Positions 1 through 5,960 of a DNA stretch of 8,545 nucleotides are shown here, piece after piece. Within the stretch, counting starts at the first letter, position 1. Each line of letters starts with the position of its first letter. Location of the stretch: NCBI RefSeq assembly GCF_905187505.1, contig NZ_CAJJIC010000104.1, positions 1 through 8,545 on the forward strand, given 5' to 3'. Both the position numbers and the translations under genes were made by a program. This stretch comes from an uncultured Mailhella sp. (GTDB taxonomy: Bacteria; Desulfobacterota; Desulfovibrionia; Desulfovibrionales; Desulfovibrionaceae). Below the pieces are notes generated by a model. That model worked only from the letters and a program-made list of their open reading frames with translations, was not told the origin of the DNA and ran no database searches.

Positions 1-2584
1 CCACGTTGGGAATGTCGCGGGTGATTTCTTCCGGTCCGAGCTTGGTGTCGCGGGCGGCCACTTCGAATTCCTCGATGTGGATGGACGTGTAGATGTCGTC
101 CTTCACCGCGCGCTCGGAAATGAGCACGGCGTCTTCGTAGTTGTAGCCGCACCAGGGCATGAAGGCCACGACCAGGTTCTTGCCGAGAGCCAGTTCGCCG
201 TTTTCGATGCCGGGACCGTCGGCGAGCACGTCGTTCTTCTTCACGCGCTGACCGGGGTAGCAGGTGGGCTTCTGGCCGAAGCAGGAGTTCTGGTTCGACT
301 TGTGGTACTTCAGAAGGTCGTAGCTGCGCACGCCGCCGCGGTCTTCAAGATACAGGTTGTCGTAGGCCACGATGACGCGTTCGGCGTCGGCGTAGCGGAC
401 CACGCCGTCACCTTCGGCAAGAAGGCAGGCGCCGGAGTCGCGGGCCACGTCGTATTCCATGCCGGTGCCCACGAGAGGACGTTCGGAACGCAGAAGCGGA
501 ACGGCCTGACGCTGCATGTTCGAGCCCATGAGGGCTCGGTTGGCGTCGTCGTGTTCAAGGAAGGGAATGAGCGCGGCGGAAATGGACACCATCTGGCTCG
601 GAGAAATGTCCTGCAGGGTGACTTCGTCGCGGCTTGCCATGAGCACGTCGCCGCCGGTGGAGCGGACGGTCATGTTCTCTTCGGTGAACCGGCCGTTTTC
701 ATCCACGGGCGCGTTGGCCTGAGCGATGATCTGATCCTTTTCGCAGGAAGCGTCGAGGTGCACGATCTCGTCGGTGCGGTAGCCGTTGCGGATCACGCGG
801 TAGGGCGTTTCAATGAAGCCGTACTCGTTCACCTTGGCGTAGGTGGTCAGAGAAACGATAAGACCGATGTTCGGGCCTTCAGGCGTTTCAATGGGGCAGA
901 TGCGGCCGTAGTGGGAGGTATGAACGTCTCGCACTTCAAAGCCCGCGCGCTCACGGGTAAGACCGCCGGGGCCCAGAGCGGAAAGACGACGCTTGTGCGT
1001 GACTTCCGACAGGGAGTTGGTCTGGTCCATGAACTGGGACAGCTGAGAGGTGCCGAAGAATTCCTTGAGCACGGCTGCCACGGGCTTGGGGTTGATGAGG
1101 TCGTGGGGCATGAGCGAGGCCACTTCCTGAATGCTCATGCGCTCCTTGATGGCGCGTTCCATGCGCACAAGGCCGATGCGGTACTGGTTTTCCACCAGTT
1201 CGCCCACGAGACGCACGCGACGGTTGCCCAGATGATCGATGTCGTCGGGCGCGCCGTTGGTGTCCTTCATGGTCACGAGCACCTTGATGGCCGTGATGAT
1301 GTCCTCGTCGGTGAGGGTCAGAACGTCCTTGTCGGTGGTGAGACCGAGGCGCAGATTGAGCTTGTAGCGGCCCACGGCGGACAGGTCGTAGTAATCGGGA
1401 TTGCGGAACAGGTTGTCGAAGTAGCTGGCCGCGATCTCGGGCGTGGGCGGAGAGCTCGGACGAAGACGACGGTAGATTTCCTCCTGCGCCTTCTCGGTGC
1501 TCGTGGTCTTGTCGAGCATGAGGGTATCGCGGATGGAGGAGGAAGTGTCGGCGCCCTTGGTGTGCAGCATGGAAAGGCTGGTCACGCCCGCTTCCTGAAT
1601 CTGCTCGAACAGGGAAGGCGTCACTTCGTCGGCGGCTTCGGCCATGATTTCGCCGGTGGCGGCGTTCACCACGTCCTCGCCGACGAAGAGGCCGTACAGG
1701 GCGTCGGGGGCCACTTCGATGAACTCGATGTTCGCAGAGGCGATCTTGCGCCAGTCGCGCTTGTTCATCTTCTTGCCGGCCTTGACCACGACGTTGCCGT
1801 CGGCGTCAAGAATGTCGTTGTAGGCAAGACGGTCCTTGTCGTTGCCGAACAGCTCGGCATCGGCGCGCATGAACAGACGGCCGCCGTCAAGACGATACTC
1901 TTCCTTCTTGTAGAAGGTGTCGAGTATCTGGGTCTTGGACATGCCCATGGCCTTGAACAGGATGGTGGCAGGCATCTTGCGGCGACGGTCGATGCGCACG
2001 TACAGGATGTCCTTGTGGTCGAAGTCGAAGTCGAGCCACGAACCGCGCATGGGGATGACGCGGCAGGAATAAAGCACCTTGCGGGACGTATGCGTCTTGC
2101 CGCCGTCATGCTCGAAGATGATGCCGGGGGAACGCTGCAGCTGATTGACGATGACGCGTTCCGTGCCGTTGACGATGAAGGTGCCCTTTTCGGTCATCAG
2201 CGGAAGCGTGCCGAAATAGATGTCCTGTTCCTTGCCGTCACGGTAGGTGCGGGTACCTGTGGCTTCATCGACGTCGTAGATATCGAGACGTACCTTGATG
2301 CGCACGGGAGCTTCGTAGGTCAGACCCTTGGAAATGCACTCGGCCTGATCATACTTTGGCTCGCTTATCTCATAGCCCAGATATTCCAGGCTGGCGGTGC
2401 GATTAAAATCTTCGATGGGGAACACCGACCGGAAGACTCCTTCGAGTCCCACGTGAGGGTCGCGTTCCGATTCCTTGCGCCCTTCCTGAAGGAAGGCGCT
2501 GTAAGAGTCCACCTGAAGATTCAAAAGGTGCGGAATGGGAATGGACACTTTGATTTTGCCGAATTGCTTCGTAAGCTGACCCAT
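1..2584 (-). CDS. rpoB: RNA polymerase beta subunit, N-terminal 861 residues (partial)
   Basis: Beta subunit of RNA polymerase, which forms one pincer of the clamp and much of the catalytic centre. The ATG at 2584-2582 follows a GAGG ribosome site 8 nt upstream, and the protein opens MGQLTKQFGKIKVSIPIPHL. The frame stays open to the window edge, giving 861 codons of a family usually near 1360 residues, so the 3' third is outside. Visible landmarks are the early region with LQRSPGIIFEHD, the fork/rifampicin region at residues about 509-545 (FFGTSQLSQFMDQ, then HKRRLSALGPGG), and the YGRICPIETPEGPNIGLI block just after it. The classical rifampicin residues are unaltered (Q517, D520, H530, S535, equal to E. 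coli 513, 516, 526, 531). Compared with E. coli, N518 is Thr and P520 is Ser. No frameshift or internal stop was seen. The gene is separated from rplL by a terminator and a long gap, so it probably has its own promoter. Confidence 0.98.
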   Translation of the reverse strand, partial: MGQLTKQFGKIKVSIPIPHLLNLQVDSYSAFLQEGRKESERDPHVGLEGVFRSVFPIEDFNRTASLEYLGYEISEPKYDQAECISKGLTYEAPVRIKVRLDIYDVDEATGTRTYRDGKEQDIYFGTLPLMTEKGTFIVNGTERVIVNQLQRSPGIIFEHDGGKTHTSRKVLYSCRVIPMRGSWLDFDFDHKDILYVRIDRRRKMPATILFKAMGMSKTQILDTFYKKEEYRLDGGRLFMRADAELFGNDKDRLAYNDILDADGNVVVKAGKKMNKRDWRKIASANIEFIEVAPDALYGLFVGEDVVNAATGEIMAEAADEVTPSLFEQIQEAGVTSLSMLHTKGADTSSSIRDTLMLDKTTSTEKAQEEIYRRLRPSSPPTPEIAASYFDNLFRNPDYYDLSAVGRYKLNLRLGLTTDKDVLTLTDEDIITAIKVLVTMKDTNGAPDDIDHLGNRRVRLVGELVENQYRIGLVRMERAIKERMSIQEVASLMPHDLINPKPVAAVLKEFFGTSQLSQFMDQTNSLSEVTHKRRLSALGPGGLTRERAGFEVRDVHTSHYGRICPIETPEGPNIGLIVSLTTYAKVNEYGFIETPYRVIRNGYRTDEIVHLDASCEKDQIIAQANAPVDENGRFTEENMTVRSTGGDVLMASRDEVTLQDISPSQMVSISAALIPFLEHDDANRALMGSNMQRQAVPLLRSERPLVGTGMEYDVARDSGACLLAEGDGVVRYADAERVIVAYDNLYLEDRGGVRSYDLLKYHKSNQNSCFGQKPTCYPGQRVKKNDVLADGPGIENGELALGKNLVVAFMPWCGYNYEDAVLISERAVKDDIYTSIHIEEFEVAARDTKLGPEEITRDIPNV

Positions 2585-2591
2585 TACTTTA

Positions 2592-2597
2592 CCTCAA
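2592..2597 (-). promoter_or_regulatory. rpoB ribosome binding site
   Basis: Read on the minus strand this is TGAGGT, a good Shine-Dalgarno match about 7 nt before the ATG at 2584. It fixes the rpoB start, and no competing in-frame start with a comparable site is seen upstream. Confidence 0.75.
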
Positions 2598-2609
2598 GAA
2601 TGGCAGTTG

Positions 2610-2626
2610 TCCGGCCCTGCGCCGGA
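2610..2626 (-). promoter_or_regulatory. Small GC hairpin in the rpoB leader
   Basis: TCCGGC and GCCGGA form a perfect 6-bp stem around a 5-nt GCAGG loop, ending about 26 nt before the rpoB start codon. No U-tract follows on the minus strand, so it is not a terminator. It could affect ribosome access or mRNA stability. The structure is visible; the role is a guess. Confidence 0.4.
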
Positions 2627-2672
2627 AAATTGACGTACGGAAGAAAGCCTTGACACAAAAAGTGCAGACGCG

Positions 2673-2725
2673 AAAAAACAGGCAACAAAGCCCCCCTTTC
2701 CTTGCCTCGGAAGGGGCGTTGCCTG
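2673..2725 (-). terminator. Intrinsic terminator / attenuator in the rpoB leader
   Basis: On the minus strand an 8-bp outer stem, CAGGCAAC with GTTGCCTG (2718-2725 and 2679-2686), encloses a second GC-rich helix (GCCCCTTCC with GGAAAGGGG, one small bulge). It is followed directly by TTTTTT (2678-2673). This is a complete Rho-independent terminator facing rpoB, whose ATG lies 88 nt further on. There is no U-tract on the plus-strand side, so it works only in the rpoB direction. Since no gene ends just before it, it should either attenuate rpoB transcription or end a short RNA. Structure is certain by base pairing; regulatory use is inferred. Confidence 0.8.
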
Positions 2726-2733
2726 CGGTTTAT

Positions 2734-2770
2734 GGCATCTGGTCATAAGGATCGTTCAATGTGTGATGCC
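2734..2770 (-). promoter_or_regulatory. Possible second leader stem upstream of the rpoB attenuator
   Basis: GGCATC (minus strand 2770-2765) can pair with GATGCC (2739-2734) across a 25-nt loop. Just upstream, GCAGGCA (2772-2766) partly repeats the 5' arm of the downstream terminator (GCAGGCAAC). It could therefore pair instead with the terminator's 3' arm (TGCCTG), which would be an antiterminator arrangement. The pairing is only 6 bp, so this is a weak, speculative structure. Confidence 0.25.
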
Positions 2771-2868
2771 TGCATATCCGTCCGTAGAGATTATCCTAAT
2801 GAGTCAGTCAGACTAACCCCTTATCAGGCAAATAGCAAGTGTTTTCCCCAGACTATTTTCCATATTTC

Positions 2869-2897
2869 AGGATAGCCCATTTTTTTGCAAAAAACAA
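2869..2897 (-). promoter_or_regulatory. Candidate sigma70 promoter for rpoB
   Basis: On the minus strand a -35 TTGTTT (2897-2892) is followed after exactly 17 nt by a -10 TATCCT (2874-2869), which would start transcription near 2862. An A-rich tract lies upstream (2930-2950) and could act as a distal UP-like or bent element. An alternative -10, GATAAT (2795-2790), has no good -35. A promoter is expected somewhere here because rplL is closed by a terminator, but this exact site is uncertain. Confidence 0.35.
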
Positions 2898-2919
2898 TTC
2901 CTGTTTCTGTTGACAAGCA

Positions 2920-2957
2920 GGATTTTTCATTTTTTTTCTTTTTTTTCCAAAAAATCC
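2920..2957. repeat. A/T homopolymer tract flanked by an 8-bp inverted repeat
   Basis: GGATTTTT (2920-2927) and AAAAATCC (2950-2957) are inverted copies around two runs of eight T on the plus strand (2930-2937 and 2939-2946). On the minus strand this gives AAAAAAAAGAAAAAAAA. Such tracts bend DNA and can act as upstream promoter elements, and they are prone to slippage. The repeat is plain in the sequence; the function is inferred from its place upstream of rpoB. Confidence 0.5.
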
Positions 2958-3912
2958 ATGTATCTTTGCCCCTCCTCTCTTCAATGGAGGCGCGGAAAAA
3001 ATTTCCTGACGGCGTGTTTCCGTCCATCAATGCGCCATGAAGAGAACATCATGCCCCATGACCATGCAATGCGCGTCCTGCGGGAACCAATTTTTCTCAC
3101 GTCAAAAACAATGCGCCGAAAAAAAGACCTGAACGCATCTCACGACGTTCATTTTCCCCGGATGAGCATGAGGCGATGCCCTGTCATGGAAAACCACGCA
3201 CGCCGTTCCTGAAATGTCCTTTTCTCCGCACGTCATCGCCAACGGACACAAGAGGCACTCATTTCCGACAATTCCGGCCGGAGAACCGACAGAGCGGGTC
3301 CCTCCGGCTTTTGTCCGCCGGCGCTCCCTCCTGATGCCCCATGGACGACAGGCCTCTTCCCGGAGTGATGCGCTTTTCCCTGCAACGAAAAACGACGCGG
3401 ACGAACAGGTCTTCCTTACCCGTGCGCTGTAGCCCCTGCAAAGGCCCGTCCTGCGACCGACGCTTCGGCCCGTACGGCGTCCGCCCTTCTCCCCGTACGG
3501 ACAAAACGTCACGATCTGCCAAAGGCAGACACGCGCCCGGCCCTGTTCAGGCTTTCATCTGCCTGCATCACGACAGACCGCCTCCGGGCGGAACACTCCG
3601 GCTCATTTTTTCCCCCTGCAAAAAAACTCGCCTCTCCCTCTGCCCGCTGCAACAACAGCAGCCCGTCATCCGATGAACTCTCCGCCCCCCTGACCGACGA
3701 CACGCCAATCGTGCCGTTTCCTCCCCCTCTGCCTTCTCCTGAAAGCGCCGCAGGCTCAGGCGTTCACGGCCGGGGACTCCCCTGCTCCTTCGAATCGGCA
3801 AGACAGAAACATTCCCGCCATCCCAAAACGCGTCGAAAAAACTCCCATAAATTGCCAAGCGGCGCCTGTCTTTTTCCGTCGTCTGCACGTTCCGACATAC
3901 GAAGATTTAAAC

Positions 3913-3942
3913 AAAAAAAGCCCCCTCGGGCTGAGGGGGCTT
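3913..3942 (-). terminator. Rho-independent terminator of rplL
   Basis: On the minus strand, AAGCCCCCTC (3942-3933) pairs with GAGGGGGCTT (3927-3918) around a 5-nt loop, and more T follow to 3913. It lies 27 nt after the rplL stop. This is a classic strong intrinsic terminator and closes the ribosomal protein block. In E. coli the rplL-rpoB junction carries only a partial attenuator and rpoB is reached by readthrough; here the stem and U-tract look near complete. Confidence 0.92.
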
Positions 3943-3968
3943 CATATTCACATCGCTGTGAAGGGAAC

Positions 3969-4349
3969 TTACTTGATTTCGACGGTAGCGCCGGCTTCGG
4001 TGAGTTCCTTCTTGGCAGCTTCGGCGTCTTCCTTGGAGACAGCTTCCTTCAGGGTGGAAGGAGCGTTGTCGACCTTTTCCTTGGCTTCCTTGAGGCCGAG
4101 GCCGGTGAGGGCGCGCACGACCTTGATGACGCCGATCTTGTTGGCGCCGACTTCCTTCAGGATAACGTCGAATTCGGTCTTTTCTTCTTCAGCAGGAGCG
4201 GCAGCGGCGGGAGCAGCGGCAACGGCAACGGCGGGAGCAGCGGCGGAAACGCCGAACTTCTCTTCGAGTTCCTTGATGAATTCAGCCAGTTCGAGCACGG
4301 TCATGTTGGAGATGAACTCAACAACCTGTTCCTTGGTGATATCGGCCAT
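3969..4349 (-). CDS. rplL: 50S ribosomal protein L7/L12
   Basis: Acidic stalk protein present in several copies on the ribosome. It recruits and activates translational GTPases such as EF-Tu and EF-G. The 126 residues are the usual length. Residues 1-32 are the dimerisation and L10-binding domain (MADITKEQVVEFISNMTVLE). Residues 33-53 are an Ala/Pro/Val-rich flexible hinge. Residues 57-126 are the globular domain with the conserved GVIKVVRALTGLGLKEAK helix and a C-terminal VEIK. The ATG at 4349 follows AAGGAG closely. It lies 69 bp after rplJ, with which it is co-transcribed and co-regulated, and is followed by a strong terminator. Confidence 0.99.
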   Translation of the reverse strand: MADITKEQVVEFISNMTVLELAEFIKELEEKFGVSAAAPAVAVAAAPAAAAPAEEEKTEFDVILKEVGANKIGVIKVVRALTGLGLKEAKEKVDNAPSTLKEAVSKEDAEAAKKELTEAGATVEIK

Positions 4350-4418
4350 GGTAATGACTCCTTAAAAAAATTCTTTGACTTTGATGGTTTGGGGCGAAAT
4401 GGCAGCCAAAGGACGCCG

Positions 4419-4940
4419 TTAGGCGGCCTTCTTCTCTTCGATAGCCTTGAGGGCGTACAGAAGAGGACGAACCATATTGGCCATGAGAGACACAAAATTG
4501 GTGGGCACGGCGTTCATGGTCGCCAGAGCCTGAGCAAGCAGCTGTTCCTTGGAAGGCAGCTTGGCGAGATCGGCCACCTGAGCGGGGGTCAGGGCCTTGC
4601 CGTCGAGGCTGGCCTGACGGATCTCAAGCTTGTTGTTGGTCTTGGCGAAGTCCGTGAGAGCCTTGGCCACACCGACCGGATCATTGAATCCAAGGGCAAT
4701 GGCACAGTTATCCTTCAGAGAAGAAGAGATGGAGCTGTGTTCGGTGTCTGCTAAAGCGATGCGGGCAAGAGTGTTCTTGACGACGTGATATTCGCCGCCA
4801 GCGGCGCGCAGCGCCACACGGAGCCCGGTCAGCTCTTCCACCGACATACCCTTGAAGTCGGTCACAACCGCAAACGAGGCACGAGAGGCAACTTCCTTGA
4901 CCTGCTCGATGATTACGGCTTTTTCAGACCTGTTCTTCAC
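4419..4940 (-). CDS. rplJ: 50S ribosomal protein L10
   Basis: Base of the ribosomal stalk; it binds 23S rRNA together with L11 and carries the L7/L12 dimers on its C-terminal helix. The product is 173 residues, normal for the family. The N-terminal globular domain includes FAVVTDFKGMSVEELTGLR at about 23-41 and the YHVVKNTLARIA stretch at about 51-62. The C-terminal helix (about 135-173) ends in an Ala/Lys-rich tail. The start is GTG at 4940-4938, chosen because GAGGAG lies 6 nt upstream and the protein then begins MKNRSEKAVIIEQVKE as L10 proteins do. A structured leader upstream fits autoregulation by the L10-L12 complex. Confidence 0.98.
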   Translation of the reverse strand: MKNRSEKAVIIEQVKEVASRASFAVVTDFKGMSVEELTGLRVALRAAGGEYHVVKNTLARIALADTEHSSISSSLKDNCAIALGFNDPVGVAKALTDFAKTNNKLEIRQASLDGKALTPAQVADLAKLPSKEQLLAQALATMNAVPTNFVSLMANMVRPLLYALKAIEEKKAA

Positions 4941-4987
4941 GTGATGCTCCTCACGATTGGGTGTTTTGTCTTGTGGAATGCCGAGCC

Positions 4988-5052
4988 AAAGAATCTGTCT
5001 GAGCAGGCTATTAAGACTTTCGTCACCTGCCGTCTTCGACCCGAAATTCCTT
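4988..5052 (-). ncRNA. L10-type autoregulatory leader of rplJ-rplL
   Basis: The spacer between rplA and rplJ carries the hallmarks of the L10 leader on the minus strand. TCGAAGACGGCAGGTG (from 5039) is followed by CTTAATAGCCTGC. The GCAGG (5030-5026) and CCTGC (5007-5003) form the inner stem, and AAGGAAT (5052-5046) with ATTCTTT (4994-4988) forms a closing helix with one G-U pair. In other bacteria the L10-L12 complex binds this fold and represses its own mRNA. It ends about 47 nt before the GTG of rplJ. Family assignment is from remembered consensus; no covariance search was run. Confidence 0.75.
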
Positions 5053-5080
5053 CCCTAGCCTAAATATTGGAAAGGCGGAA

Positions 5081-5100
5081 GGCATCCCTTGCGGGATGCC
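5081..5100 (-). terminator. Perfect hairpin after rplA, without a U-tract
   Basis: GGCATCCC and GGGATGCC form a perfect 8-bp stem with a 4-nt loop, starting 6 nt after the rplA stop codon. The bases that follow on the minus strand (TTCCGCC) are not a U-tract, so it is at best a weak terminator. It more likely stabilises the 3' end of rplK-rplA mRNA or partly separates it from the rplJ leader. Confidence 0.5.
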
Positions 5101-5106
5101 CTTCAC

Positions 5107-5814
5107 TTAGCCTTCGATGAACTTCTTGCACTGGGCCATGTCGACCTTGAAGCCGGGGCCCATGGTGGTGGAAACGGTCATGGAAAGCATGTACTGGCCC
5201 TTGGCGGCGGAAGGCTTCAGGCGCACGACGGCGTCGAGCAGAGCCTTGAGGTTGCCGAGGATCTTTTCAGGTCCGAAGGAAACCTTGCCGAGGGGGGCGT
5301 GCAGCACGCCGGCCTTGTCAACCTTGAAGTCCACGCGACCGGCCTTCAGTTCCTGAACGGCCTTGGCAACGTCGAAGGTGACGGTGCCGGTCTTGGCGTT
5401 GGGCATCAGGCCGCGGGGGCCGAGCACACGACCGACCTGACCCACGAGAGCCATGACGTCGGGAGCGGCGACGGCGGCGTCGAATTCCAGCCAGCCGCCC
5501 TTGATCTGGGCGACGAGGTCTTCGGCACCGACCACGTCGGCACCGGCGGCACGGGCTTCAGCCTGCTTGTCACCCTTGCAGAACACGGCCACGCGGACGG
5601 TCTTGCCGAGGCCATGAGGAAGGGAAACAGCACCGCGGACCATCTGGTCGGAGTACTTGGGATCGACGCCCAGACGGAGGGCGACGTCAACCGTTTCATC
5701 AAATTTGGCGAAGGAAGCGCCAAGGGACTTGGCAACCGCGTCCTCCACGGAAAAACGCTGGGTCAGATCGATGCCTTCCAGCGAATTGCGATATTTTTTT
5801 CCATGCGTAGGCAT
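5107..5814 (-). CDS. rplA: 50S ribosomal protein L1
   Basis: Forms the mobile L1 arm of the large subunit, which guides release of deacylated tRNA from the E site. In many bacteria it also represses its own mRNA. The product is 235 residues, the normal length. The start at 5814 (MPTHGKKYRNSLEGID) is preceded by AAGAAAGGAA at good spacing. An upstream in-frame extension of 36 codons exists but has no matching ribosome site and runs through spacer hairpins, so I reject it. The L1 signature lies at about 118-145 (APDVMALVGQVGRVLGPRGL, then MPNAKTGTV), with SFGPEKILGN and MGPGFKVD later. It lies downstream of rplK with a 146-bp structured spacer. Confidence 0.98.
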   Translation of the reverse strand: MPTHGKKYRNSLEGIDLTQRFSVEDAVAKSLGASFAKFDETVDVALRLGVDPKYSDQMVRGAVSLPHGLGKTVRVAVFCKGDKQAEARAAGADVVGAEDLVAQIKGGWLEFDAAVAAPDVMALVGQVGRVLGPRGLMPNAKTGTVTFDVAKAVQELKAGRVDFKVDKAGVLHAPLGKVSFGPEKILGNLKALLDAVVRLKPSAAKGQYMLSMTVSTTMGPGFKVDMAQCKKFIEG

Positions 5815-5853
5815 GATGGTATTCCTTTCTTTGCGCTTGTCGTCTCGAATCTC

Positions 5854-5873
5854 CTGCCGGCAAAGGCCGGCAG
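5854..5873 (-). promoter_or_regulatory. Hairpin in the rplK-rplA spacer
   Basis: CTGCCGGC and GCCGGCAG form a perfect 8-bp stem with a CTTT loop on the minus strand, about 40 nt before the rplA start. With no U-tract it is not a terminator. It may be an mRNA processing or protein-binding element affecting rplA; an L1 binding site is possible but the motif is not recognised. Confidence 0.4.
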
Positions 5874-5900
5874 TACGGCCGAATCCAACGAAATAGGCGC

Positions 5901-5917
5901 GGCGCGATGAACGCGCC
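5901..5917 (-). promoter_or_regulatory. Second GC-rich hairpin in the rplK-rplA spacer
   Basis: GGCGCG and CGCGCC form a 6-bp stem with a 5-nt TTCAT loop, 44 nt after the rplK stop. There is no U-tract. Together with the hairpin at 5854-5873 it makes this the most structured spacer inside the ribosomal block. Confidence 0.35.
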
Positions 5918-5960
5918 CACATATCACACGTACGGACGCCGTCTTGCCACCTGAACGTTG

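Larger units (their letters stand above)
2726..3912. other. Gene-poor gap between the rplL terminator and the rpoB attenuator
   Basis: About 1.2 kb with no protein or RNA gene that I recognise. Open frames on both strands are short (up to about 136 codons), overlap one another, have odd composition (Arg, Cys, Pro or Ser rich) and match no family I know. The left end (2726-2960) is AT-rich and looks regulatory. The right part (about 3200-3900) is strongly C-rich on the plus strand: a hand count over 3601-3780 gives 78 C to 35 G. It contains a perfect palindrome TCCGGCCGGA (3273-3282), two copies of CCCGTACGG (3469-3477 and 3492-3500), and small hairpins at 3515-3529, 3579-3592 and 3646-3662. 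It may be a decayed gene, an untranslated RNA region or plain spacer. Confidence 0.7.

Noticed and set aside
77..2653. 858-codon open frame on the plus strand
   Set aside because: It lies antisense to rpoB. Its translation is His/Val/Gly-rich with no family resemblance, as expected of a shadow frame opposite a GC-rich gene; the minus frame is unmistakably RpoB.
2910..2915. Perfect TTGACA -35 on the plus strand (another at 2650-2655)
   Set aside because: No acceptable -10 hexamer lies 16-18 nt downstream of either copy; only T or A runs are found there.
2910..3212. 100-codon plus-strand frame starting in the T-rich tract
   Set aside because: Its Phe/Ser run is just the poly-T tract translated; no ribosome site and no resemblance to a known protein.
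3470..3500. Two CCGTACGG copies as the start of a CRISPR or tandem array
   Set aside because: Only two short copies, no regular repeat unit and no further repeats; kept only as a possible operator-like motif.
3102..3512. 136-codon minus-strand frame in the gap, with overlapping frames at 3259-3522, 3509-3703 and 3568-3888
   Set aside because: Arg/Cys/Ser-rich, mutually overlapping, no good ribosome site and no family resemblance; most likely chance frames in GC-rich DNA.
3711..4754. 347-codon plus-strand frame
   Set aside because: Mostly antisense to rplL and rplJ, and it also crosses the rplL terminator; Gly-rich shadow translation with no recognisable domain.
5815..5922. 36-codon N-terminal extension of rplA
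   Set aside because: The internal ATG at 5814 has the Shine-Dalgarno site and gives the standard 235-residue L1; the extension covers spacer hairpins.
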